In this document: positions 10,441-23,088 of the stretch, in pieces
How the letters are laid out: the number at the start of each line of letters is the position of its first letter
Numbering within the stretch: position 1 is the first letter of the stretch
From: Galerina marginata
Taxonomy: Eukaryota; Basidiomycota; Agaricomycetes; Agaricales; Galerinaceae
Assembly (NCBI GenBank): GCA_023014335.1
Contig: JAECYW010000002.1
Location: 1,240,001-1,304,000 of the forward strand
Length of the DNA: 64,000 nt
Direction of reading: 5' to 3'
Program-made: the position numbers and the translations under genes
The notes under the pieces: generated by a model
What the model saw: the letters and a program-made list of their open reading frames with translations, nothing else
What the model was told of the DNA's origin: nothing
Database searches by the model: none

Positions 10441-12787
10441 ATGACTACTTTGCTGCTGGATCGCAAGGAGAAAAAGCGCTTATCATCGAGTAGCCTCGAC
10501 GAGAAGTCGTCTAACCTTTCGTCCGAGGATAAGGAGGCGCCCCCGAAACTTGGTACTACCGTTACAGCCGGGAGCCTTTGGTGGCAATGGCTTCCCATTT
10601 TTCTGGAGACGCGAGAAGCTCGACTTACACGCAATTGCAACTCAACCCTCTGTATTCGACGATCCGGCAACTCTTGAGGTTTATCGACCACCTCCTCAGT
10701 ATGAGAATACCCACCGGTTTGATCCATCCGCGCGCTGGACATGGGGAGAAGAGAAGGTCCGCGTCGTCCAGTTCCTCAATATCTTATACTGAAAGAATCT
10801 AAATGAATCCGCAGAGAATTGTACGCAAGATTGATTACCGCATCATGGTCTGGGCATTTATCATGTTCTTTTCCCTCGAACTTGATCGGAGCAACATCTC
10901 GCAAGCCAATTCAGACAATTTCCTCGATGATCTCGGATTAACAACAGATGATTTCAACCTTGGAAACATCCTTTTCCGACTTTCATTTCTCTGTGCGGGT
11001 ATGTGTTGGCCTACTTCGATTCGGTCATGGGTTTTGACGTGCATCTCAGAGTTACCCTCACAGTTGGTATCAAAGCGAGTAGGACCCGATGTCTGGATTC
11101 CCTGTCAGGTGAGAGCTTGCGAGATCAAAACTCTACTTTCATTATATCCTGAATTTACGCTCAATTTAAAGATGGTATTATGGAGCCTTGTCTCTCTGTC
11201 TCAGTTTTGGCTTTCCGGCAAAGGTAGCTTCCTGGCTTGCAGGTTTGCAAACTTTCCTCTTTCGGCTACACTTACATTCGGCTTAAACCTAATATCACTC
11301 CAGGTGCCTGTTGGGATTTATGCAAGGTGGATTTATACCCGATGTCGTGCTTTATTTGTCGTACTTCTATACAAAGACGGAACGTAAGAACAGTATTCCG
11401 AATTAGCGTTTCTCCAACACTAATAGGATCTCTGTTAACAGTACCCATTAGGCTCGCATTCTTCTGGGTATCCAATTACACCGCTGATATGGTAAGTGCA
11501 TTTCTGGCAGCTGGCATACTCCGCCTTCGGGGGGTCGCTGGCAAAGCGGGATGGAGATATCTCTTCCTTATAGAAGGAGGAGTTACACTGCTGGTTGGCC
11601 TTTTGTCCTTCGCGTTATTGCCTCCTGGCCCTACCCAGACGAAGACATGGTATAGGCCGAAAGGGTGGTTCACAGACCGGTATGTTTGCATACCTTGTAA
11701 GGGAATCAGCGAAATAAAAAAATTCGTTCAGCGAGGAGACTATAATGGTCAACAGAATTCTGCGAGACGATCCATCCAAGTCCGACATGCACAACCGAGA
11801 AGGACTGACAGTGGGGATGATATGGGAAGCTGTCAAAGACTGGAGACTCTGGCCGATTTACTCTCTTGGGGTGGCGCACATGGGTAATTTCTTAGGAGCT
11901 GGTTTCATGCTGGATAGATTTCTGATAATTACCCCCAGTGCCGGTTGTCCCACCTCAAACCTATCTTACCCTCTCGCTCCGGAGCCTGGGCTTTACCACT
12001 ATCCAAACGAACCTTCTGAGTATCCCGTCGATATTCCTCGGGATGATGGGACTCATCACGATGGCCTTCGTCAGCGAGGCCATCAACAGTCGTGTAGCAG
12101 CAACAATCGTGCTCCAGTTTTGGGCGCTGCCTCTCTTGATTGCTCTATATACATTCAACTCGCACACATCGCAGTGGGTGTACTTTGCCGTCGTTTCTTT
12201 GATTGCCGGGTATCCCTATGTCCACCCAATACAAGTTGCATGGGCTTCCAGGAATTCTTACAGCGTCCGGACTCGGTAAGTCTCCAAGTGGCTTAACCTT
12301 GATAACTTTCTAATGGCAAGCGATTTTTGAAAATTTGTAGAACCATTTCTGCGAGCGTTTATAATATGTTCGTACAAACAGGCGCTATTATTTCGGTGAG
12401 ATCTCCAAAATCCCATTGACTTAGAATGCAATTATTGACTTCTTTCAGGCTAACATGTATCGGAAAGACGACAAACCTTTATGTATGCATTATTTCTCAA
12501 CTGCTGTAAACAAACTGACAGTTATATCTTCCAGATAAACGTGGAAACAGAGACCTCATTGCGATTTGCTGCATGAATATTTGCCTGTATATCGGAAACT
12601 TCTTCTTCTATCGCACACTTAATGCTCGAAGGGAAAGAATCTGGCAGTCCTGGTCGGCCAAGGTAGGGCTTTAAGTGCTTGTGAAGATCCAGATGCTAAA
12701 CACGTCGCTGTGCAGGAGCAACAGGAATACATAGAGACCACAACCGATGATGGGAATAAGCGGATGGATTTTAGATTCGCATATTGA
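10441..12787 (+). CDS. MFS transporter, allantoate permease / anion:cation symporter type
   Basis: Members of this fungal family (Dal5/Tna1-like) import organic anions such as allantoate, nicotinate or vitamins across the plasma membrane; the substrate cannot be told from sequence. After a charged N-terminus comes the fungal motif [20 protein letters not shown] and [20 protein letters not shown]. The first membrane helix is in [20 protein letters not shown]. Further conserved stretches include [11 protein letters not shown], the [20 protein letters not shown] helix, [12 protein letters not shown] and [20 protein letters not shown]. After the central loop come [35 protein letters not shown] and the C-terminal helices ending RMDFRFAY at the stop (12785-12787). 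At least nine short introns were matched by reading frame. One frame break remains: GSLWWQWLP and [10 protein letters not shown] are one base apart at cttcccattttt (10591-10602), fitting one extra C. The next gene ends convergently only 101 bp away. Confidence 0.82.
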
Positions 12788-12888
12788 GGGGTCACGAACC
12801 ACAACACGAACCATCCTTTCCAATTTCCTCGTAAATAAATAGCTGACTAGAAAATCAATAAGGATAATAATAGTGATACAACAACTCG

Positions 12889-15006
12889 CTAGAATATCTC
12901 AAAAGGCAACCACATAGGCACTATCTGTCCCTTCTGGTCAATTTCAACCCAATGTTTATGCTCATTGTCTATAGCACCCATGTCATCGACGTTGCCAAAG
13001 GCTTTGACCCAGCCTAAGCCAATCGCTGCAAGCTTGCAAACAGGTAGAACTGTGCAATGTTAGTATGAAGGCAGTCAGACAGCCACGAGAAGATACTCAC
13101 CTCAAGGCACATATGACTGACTCGGGCATAAACTCATCGTCTTCCGGCCACAACCCACTGACTAACGCAAGGTCTACAACTATGCCCCTGGTGGCCGTTA
13201 TCCGGGATTGAAGGTCGAGATCATCAAATTGGCGTTGATAGTATTCTCCAGGGCTTGCTATAGAACGTAACCGACGATCGGAAGCTGTAGAGAGAGAAAA
13301 GATCCGCCCTTGATAGAGCTCCGAAAATTGCTCTTCCGCGTCAGGTGAGTCAGTTGCGAGATAGACAACAGGATGATTATGCGAAAGTTGACTGTGCAGT
13401 CGGGTCCAAGTCGAAGTCACTGCGTCGACGTAGTCTTGAACGGGGATTTTTCGGTCTGGGAAAGAATATGAGAGCGATTTCCTATCTCCGCGTCTGACAT
13501 GGGTCCCAACATATCTCGGACCGATGGTGCTCACACCCTGCAGATAAGCAGACAGCTCATTCCGGGCTAACCCGATCAATTCCATGTTCTGTTTGTTGGG
13601 AAGAATCACCGACTCTAATGACTGGCCTGAGGATTCGAAGATGGGCTTGAAACGATTGAGGTTATGACTATATCTAGAAGAGTTAAGAATAGTGTTAAGC
13701 TTCTATTCGCCAATTATGAAGGAATCGTGGTAACTTACGGATCTTCATAGTGGTCTAAAAATTGATGACCGAGATGGAACTTAGCTGTCCTAGCATTGAC
13801 GACCTGTATTGTTTTAATAAGAATTATCCACATGTCTCAACCTTGCGAGAGAATATTCACCCAGTGCCTATGCAGATGGTTAGTAATATGACCGAATGCA
13901 GAGTATTGCAGAAGTCTACCTCGCGGTCCGTGGGCAAGCAACCAACTCTAATGAAAATATTTCAGTCATCTGTCAATCGAAGGAGTGCACTCAACGTACC
14001 GTTGGGTGGAGGTGCACTACATCCTGGCTCGGGGCCCTGGCTGTCCTTCTCTGACGTCTTTAAAATGGTCTGACCACCTGTGCAAACGTTTTAATTAACC
14101 GAGAAGGAATCACCCCCACTGGAGTACTCACTTTCCCCGATTCCAGTATGTATCATCAATGAAAAAAGTCCGGCGTCTCTATTAGAAGCATAATGATTTC
14201 AGACAGCGCGTGAGTATGATTATACACAACCATACCTCGTGCGCCAACGCAGCCACCTGTGCCATTAGTGCAAGGTCTGCGGAAAGTCCCACAGTTCCAT
14301 CCAACATATAGGTGATAGTGCTTGAACAGACGGTCCCATGTCCTTGATCGCTGTGTTCTACATCCATAGGGCCCATAGGACCGATGTCCCAGTAATCGCC
14401 GTGTGCCATATAACCTTGATGTTGCTTCGCGCATTGCACAAGGTATTCATTGGGATGAAGGGGGAATGTCGTATAGTTTTCGTATGATAGCAAATGTGCA
14501 TTTGCTACGGCATGCGCTGGGTGGCTGGGAGTGTGGGTATCGGACACAGCAGACGGCGAAGTAGACTGGCCAGAAGATGGTAGGGGTGCCTTGGCCCCAA
14601 CATATTTGTGCAGTGCTTCTGGTCTCGTGAAGGACAGAACGATGAGGATCAACAAGATGCCGCCCATGAATACACCAAAGGCTAACGGGAGACGAGATAC
14701 CGCCAACGACAAGATCTCTACTGAATCTAGGAAAGGCCTTTTGCCATTGCCCTTTGACGCAGGACCTGGGCGCTCGCTGCGTGAGTTGCGTACGGAGAAT
14801 CTGGCTGTTGACGACGACGCGAGCAAGGGCGCTGACTGTAGCGTGGCATTGTCGTCGTATTCTGCCTCGTTTGGTTCGGCGAGTGGTATCTTTTGAAACC
14901 CCTGCTCTAGGCGACTTGTCCGTGTTCCGCTGTGAGGGGTTCGTGGGGTCAATTGTTGGTCTGTCGAATAGGCGGCCACATGCGTCAGTGGTCGAGGTCG
15001 TGGCAT
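12889..15006 (-). CDS. Type II membrane glycosyltransferase-like protein with HVRRGD motif
   Basis: The start at 15006 opens a basic, Ser/Pro-rich cytosolic tail of about 105 residues, followed by one hydrophobic segment (LPLAFGVFMGGILLILIVLSF, residues ~106-126) and a Ser/Thr/Pro-rich stem: the layout of a Golgi type II enzyme. The luminal part contains NEYLVQCAKQHQGYMAHGDYW, FIDDTYWNRG and later IGPRYVGTHVRRGDRKSLSY, VVYLATDSPDAEEQFSEL and the C-terminal HKHWVEIDQKGQIVPMWLPF. The HVRRGD signature with a downstream acidic ATDSPD segment resembles the donor-binding region of alpha-1,6/alpha-1,2 and protein O-fucosyltransferases, so a GDP-sugar-dependent transferase is the best guess. The acceptor is unknown and catalytic activity is inference. 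Fungi of this group commonly carry such genes without assigned function. Confidence 0.6.
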
Positions 15007-15502
15007 TGGTTCCTCAAGTCTCTAAGTCAATAGAGAATTAGATGAACGAATTCTGAGATTTGAAGAAAAGAATGGCAAGGATTGGCGCAAGCTTCAAGAA
15101 TCTCCGAGTCCATGAACGGTTTGGGAGATGGCATCAAATGTTGACACAAGGTAACTAACAACTGTTGCAGTATTTAGATTACACTGCCACCTGCCTGAAA
15201 CATGAGCAAAAAATATAATTCGCAAGTAAAAATAGTCCTAATAGCATAGTCCAAACTGCAATACGGTACAGGGGAAGTAGGAAAACTAGAGTCATGATCT
15301 GTGTAATATACTTTTTTTTTCAATCAACAACGAGCACAAGCAAATGTTACGAGGGGGTAAAGGACAGATCCGACTAACTCAGGCGGGTGAATTCGAGGTA
15401 GTCGGATTGATCGGGAGAGATGGGGTATTGGGTGGGTTTACAGGCATAGCAGGCGACGATGCCGAGGCAGCAGCCGAAGAAGCACTTGCGCTGGACGCGG
15501 CA

Positions 15503-16184
15503 TTAGGGGTTGAGTCGTCGGCGGCGGCGACAGCCGATCCTGTAGGCGTGGCTGAGGAAGACGAGGATGAATGGTCCATCGTTACTCAGCGGAAGGATTG
15601 AGGTAGCTGTTCCGGGGGCGCCTTGGGCCGCGCTGGGAACAGGCAGGCCTGAAATTGGGTTCCCGTCGAGGAGACGATTTACTTCGGCTATGGCGCTATG
15701 AAGTGCTGCAATTTGATGTGGATCGAAATTTTTGTCCGAGTTCGTGCCGTCGACATCCATGGACTTGGTTCCAGCAGCGGGTGGCTTTGGAGCAAGACCA
15801 TCAAGGGCAGCTTGAACATTTTGAAGAAGTCCACGAAGTGCGCCGCCGACTGATTGTACAACGGAGTCACGGGCTGCCAAATGACCGGCTGAATACGACA
15901 TGGTAATGGGCGGTAATGGGCGGCTATGACATCAGGACAAGCGAATGTGACTTACGATAAGCCAAGGTCCTTTTAGAGACCGTTTCGGACCCTTCTTGCA
16001 TGTTCATTTCGGCCGGGAAGGCATGGGGGGCGGAATCGCGAATCGAAGACATGTGGTTGTTGCTGGAAGAGCTCGTCATGCCCGTTTCTTGAGCACCAGT
16101 TCCAGCTGGCGCAGCTAGGCAAGAAGACGAGGACGACATAGCCAATGTAGCGAGCAAGATAGAGGAGCTGGTGGGGATCTTCAT
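15503..16184 (-). CDS. Secreted low-complexity protein, uncertain two-exon model
   Basis: I do not recognise this gene. The 5' exon (16184 down to about 15958) starts with a clear signal peptide (MKIPTSSSILLATLAMSSS, then SCLAAPAGTGAQ with a likely cut after LAA or AAP) and ends KRTLAY before a good GTAAGT donor. The second part (15503-15901) begins MSYSAGHLAARDSVVQSV, predicts an amphipathic helix (VQSVGGALRGLLQNVQAALDGL) and contains SMDVDGTNSDKNFDPHQIAA. The two parts look like one secreted protein. However, joining at the obvious donor and at the CATAG acceptor leaves the frame one base off, just where a 10-bp unit (ggtaatgggc) is tandemly duplicated at about 15902-15921. A Ser/Ala/Pro-rich frame continues further downstream (15379-15579) in another phase. 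One gene with sequence errors, or two small genes, are both possible. Confidence 0.35.
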
Positions 16185-17246
16185 GTTTTAAAAAAGAGGT
16201 AGATCTTGTTTGAGAAGATTAAAGAAAGAAAATCGCGGTTTTTAGGTATCGTTGGTGGTGTGGAGGAAGAGATAGGAAGACGATAGAGCGGTCAGCGTCA
16301 TGGTTTTATAGGCCAGACGTCTGGCGGAGGTTGACCAGACGAGACCAAAATGGCGGGATGTCGGTGTGGCCTGGGTGGATTTGAACGACGACCAGCGAAT
16401 TGGGGCGGTGTGTCTTGCAATTGTCGACAAATGAGAGACGGTTAAAAACATCGATATACGAAAAGAGTTGGTTGGAAAAAAAAAAAAAAAGACGTCAAAC
16501 TCTTCTGTTTCGATGTTGCATCTCCCACATTTCTTCTTCACCGTATGGCGAACGCACAATTCCAGCTGGACGGGTATTTTGCAGCCTTGCCCCCAGAACA
16601 GTATACTCCCACAGATTGGAGAGAGATCGGCGCAGGGGGGTTCCAAGGCAGGAGGAAATAAAACACCAAAAAATCAAAGCAGACCTAAGATGATGTCAGT
16701 TCCGCGGTAATGAAATCGATGAAAATGCTTGCAAGAGAAAAGCAAAAACCGCCATGACAGGGACCAGTTCTGCTATTTTACTGTGAGAAGAGTCGGGCAT
16801 GGTGGTTCAGATGAGAGATACCATGTCCCTTCATTTCCGATGTGGCGTGAAACCAAATCCTTGTCACCGTTCCCCCATCGGATCCAGGATCTGGCATGCA
16901 GTGCCAAGCCCTCCCACGCTTTCAGACGGAGAATGAAATCGAATGCATATCTAGATATCTCGAGCGACCTTTCCCCTTCTTTCTTTGTGCAATTCCCCCC
17001 TTGCAATCCCCCAACACCCATCCACGGCACTCACACAACCCCAACCTCTGAAATCGTATAAATGTGAGTCGAATTGCTCTCGCCTCTTGTTTCGGTTTCT
17101 GCATCCAGATCGTTGGGAGCCACCACAACGGTAACCGCGCTAGATTGGCTTGATCAGATTTGGCCTTTCCACTGTTTCGGTTTTTCCCACTTGCTCCTTC
17201 GTTTCTCTGCATCTTATACTTCGCCTCTCTCCTCTACCAGATTACT
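16185..17246. other. Intergenic region between the secreted protein gene and the CDF transporter
   Basis: About 1.06 kb serving two divergent genes. It contains an uninterrupted run of 15 A (16476-16490) and pyrimidine-rich tracts just before the CDF start codon, which are common in fungal promoters and 5' leaders. Several open frames of 60-130 codons overlap here on both strands, but none shows domain-like composition, so I call no gene. Confidence 0.5.
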
Positions 17247-19163
17247 ATGGCCGACAGCAAGACATCGTCTGACTCGGATGCAGCTGGCCCAAAGCTCAAG
17301 CTGGTATGTCGTTTTATCGTTAATCTTTTTGCATTTTTCCTCATCGCTGACCGATGGTTTAGGAATTCTCCACCGACACAATGGTACCTGATCCCCTTCA
17401 GTTCGATGTCGAGAGCGCCTCTCGAACGACCAGCACCCTTCCTGTCGATCCTTCCAATTGCGCGATGCAATTGTACCAGACGAGGAAATTAACAAGCTTC
17501 GCAGCCGCAAAAAGGGCAAGGCTGTCGCAAAATATCAGCTGCGCCAAAATAATGTTCGTGATAAGCGCGTCCCCAACTTCCACTCATATTAATATTCTAT
17601 CAGCTTATTTCGGCATTGTTGAAACCTATGGACGAGCACACGGAAGACGCCAAGGCTGAGGAAGAAGCTGCTCGATTACCTGTACGCCATTCGATCACAA
17701 TTGACTCGCACCCGTTAACCTTTTATTTGATCCCAGGTCAAGATCGCCATCTACGCTAGTTTAATATGTAACCTTGCCCTATGCATCATACAAAGTAAGG
17801 CCGACTGCGCTTCGATAATATCGCGCAGCTGATTCAAGTGTCCTTCAGTGTATGCTGCGGTCTCTTCCCTTTCTCTATCACTGTTGGCCACTGGGATCGA
17901 CTCCGTCTTCGATCTTGGAAGCAATGTTCTACTGTTTTGGTTGCATCGGAAGGCTGCAAAGCTTGATTCAAACAAGTGGCCTGTTGGCGGCGCTCGCCTG
18001 GAAACGATCGGGAACATCGTCTATGGTTTGTTTACATCCACGTCCTTGAATTCTCGAGAGCTAATATTCTCTTTTTTGTTCAGGCTTTCTGTGAGTTTTA
18101 TATGTCCTAGACTTTAAATCAAATTTGAAACGAGCGTTCAAGCATGGGATCAGTCAATTTGGTAGTCATCGTGGAGTCCACCCGCACTTTGGCTACCAAG
18201 AAAGGGGACGGGCTGACTCCATTCCATCTCCCTTCAATAGTTGCCGTCGCATCTGCTCTAGGCTAGTCCTCATCCCTGTCTTCCACTCCTGATAGGATAC
18301 TAATTTGCACATCTCTAGCTGTCAAATTTCTTCTCTTCGTGTATAGTTATTCTCTTAGAGGCAAATCCAGTCAGGTGCATGTGCTCTGGCAGGATCATCG
18401 CAATGATCTTTGGATCAATGGATTCGGTCAGTCCTTCCATAACATGCACACCGATCATGAAATCTCACTTAATTTTAGGTATTCTTATGTCGACTGGAGG
18501 GAGCAGACTGCGCTGGTGTTAGTACATCTTTTACTTGACCTCATTGTTGACGTTAACATCTCGCTTAGGGCTCGATCCCACCGGTGCCATCATTGTATGT
18601 TGCTTTGCTGAGCCTGGCTTATGATCCCCAGAATGACGATGTGTTTACAGATTGCACTGGGGGTCATCATATCCTGGGGCCGTACGATCTACAGGGAATT
18701 TGAGCTTCTAGCAGGAAAAGCTGCCCCACACGACTTTTTGCAGTTGCTCATTTACAAATGCGCCACCTTCACGGATTCCATTGAAAAAATTGATACTGTC
18801 CGCGCATATCATGTCCGTATATTATCTTTGGTTGCTCTGGCCTTCTGCTAACTTACTGCATTTCCAGAGTGGCCCGGTACGTCACCATATATATACATCG
18901 GTTTCGTCGATTTAACTCTTTGTTTGCAGGACTATTTTGTGGAAGTAGACGTTGTGATGGACGGAAACACGCCGCTCTGGAAGGCGCATGATATAAGCCA
19001 GAAGTTACAAGACAAAATCGAAGTCCTTCCGAACGTCGAAAGGGCGTTCGTGCATGTTGACCACGAATATACCCATGTCCCTGTATGTACTCCTCCCTGC
19101 CCTATGAACCCCCTTCTGACCTTCATACAGGAGCATCGAAAGGCCCCAAAGAGCCCAGTGTAA
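17247..19163 (+). CDS. CDF-family metal transporter, DxxxD (probable Mn) type
   Basis: Cation diffusion facilitators export divalent metals from the cytosol into organelles or out of the cell using the proton gradient. Conserved blocks are ARLPVKIAIYASLICNLALC (TM1), VSSLSLSLLATGIDSVFDLG (TM2), KWPVGGARLETIGNIVYGFL, LVVIVESTRTLATKKG, WQDHRNDLWINGFG (TM5), IALGVIISWGRTIYREFE and the cytosolic C-terminal domain with KIDTVRAYHSGPDYFVEVDV and VERAFVHVDHEYTH. Both metal-site motifs are Asp-based (DSVFD in TM2, DHRND in TM5), the pattern seen in Mn-transporting members rather than the HxxxD of zinc carriers. Two internal exons are tiny: 7 bases (18084-18090) and 9 bases (18868-18876). The intron at 18262-18318 appears to use a GC donor. 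A one-base gap near 17450 separates SRTTSTLPVDP from QLRDAIVPDEEINKLRSRK. Confidence 0.85.
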
Positions 19164-20694
19164 TGACGCACATGACCAACATATGATTGTTCTCAGCCCC
19201 CTTATGATGTTATGATAACGCCTCGACTTCAACACCCAACTACACAATGCCGTCTTCAATCTAATTCAGGACAGCCGAATTTTGACTACGCTCTCGTTAT
19301 AGGATACCGTATAATAATATCCTTCCATCCTACTGGAAGAAGTTCTCGATACCACCCACACGTGTGAAGACAGTGTAAAAACAGCTTAGAGTTAATGACG
19401 AAAAAGACACCGCTGTCCGATTGTCCAGTCCTCCTCAATTCTAAGCATATATCGTGTCGAATATGTATCAACACCTCGGCCTGGAGGTTTTGAGGTTCCG
19501 CGGTTTCTTAGAACTTCTGGGACTGCACTAAGCAACGTGAAGTTCTAAACATAAAACTGCAAACGCGAGGTGAACCGCCCGTGAATTAATGGCCATGTAT
19601 AGCATATGATTGGCTACGGGAAGTCGTCGAACCTATCATTGCCAAGTACCTTCCGATGTTCAGATGGTTAGCTCTTGTGAAAGTTTGAAGGCCTTAGCGA
19701 AAAACTGCTTGTCGCGTGCGTTTTAGGGTCCATTGGCCTGGGCGACATGAGGCGGCAGGTAAGGGTTTTATGTAGGAAATGACAGGGTGATTTGAGCGAA
19801 TCCGATAACCTGGCGTGTAGATACTGGAGCCCTAATCCATTTGTAAAACATGGTGTTCATCGCCTTGACATTTCGTGAGACAAGTTATTCCTTGCGCCTC
19901 GAAGGGCGTAGAAATTTTGGCCAGAATCGTGGCGATCGTGAATTTGAATCTGTAGAATAATGAGCACCATACAGGGTTTGTTCGCCACTGCAGAGATGGT
20001 TCCGACAGGAGATGCAAGGAATCTCAGAAGATAACGACATCCGGTCTAGAGCCTAGTACCCTTGCAGAGCTGATATACTTGCTCCGCAAATTGACAAGGG
20101 CATGCGTTCATAAAACAGTGACATATCTGGATATCTCCACACTGCGGATGGCCAGAGGGCTTCAGATCTGATAACTCGACACACCATGTTTTATTCCACG
20201 ACGAGATTAAACGCAAAGTCCCGCCAGTCCACCCGGATCACCCGTCAAGCAAGCCATCTTAAACGAGTCCACGATTATGATGCTGATCATCTTTCTGTAC
20301 ATGACAGAGGCGGCGTTCCATGAGCGGTTCCATAGGTCTTGGTCGTTGGGGTGGTTGGGGAGGAGAGAGAGGCGGGGAAGCGAGTACGTCAGAACCCCTG
20401 TCCGCATTTGGAAGTTGAGACGGCTGCTGGTTTGAACCAGTGCCTTTGTATATACACTCGAGCTCTTTTGCTATACCACTCTCATCGCCTCTCTCCTCTC
20501 CTGCTTCCCCTCTCTTTCTGGCCATATTTACCTCTATCTTTTATTTCTGCGACCCCCTCCTTTTATTTCTCTCTCTACCGGGTCCGAAGTTCGGAGAAAA
20601 GGGGTATCCGTTTCCAGCCAACCACTTCCATTTCGTTCGACGCGACACCCCCGTCCAGGAGCCATTATTCGTTCTCTAGACCTGCCGCCAACAA
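19164..20694. other. Intergenic region and kinase 5' leader
   Basis: This 1.5-kb stretch contains the 3' region of the CDF gene and the promoter of the STE20-type kinase. I see no gene. It holds a perfect 10-bp inverted repeat, TTAGAACTTC (19508-19517) and GAAGTTCTAA (19539-19548), with a 21-base loop, and a strongly C/T-rich leader (about 20460-20600) immediately upstream of the kinase start, typical of fungal transcription start regions. Confidence 0.5.
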
Positions 20695-22852
<2,158 letters not shown>

Positions 22853-23088
22853 TGAAGAGCCAACAGCGCCTCTCGAACCTTTCAACATATCGGACATGCA
22901 TGCACACGGATCAATGAGCCAGCACTCTGATTGGACTCGTTGCTCGCTTCTCTGAATCTTCGTAGATCAAAGAATATACCTTATCCCATCCATCGTTGCT
23001 TTTTGTATTTCTTGTATATCAACCATCCAATGTTACTTAGCACAGTAAATTAAAGATTTTGGAAACGGAAGTCAATGCCTTTTACAAC

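Noticed and set aside
15344..15601. 85-codon open frame on the + strand with Ala/Glu-rich translation
   Set aside because: It is antisense to the low-complexity secreted protein; its composition simply mirrors the Ser/Ala-rich codons on the other strand, and it has no domain.
16476..16490. A15 run as a retroposon tail
   Set aside because: No upstream retroposon body or target duplication is recognisable; A runs are common in fungal promoters.
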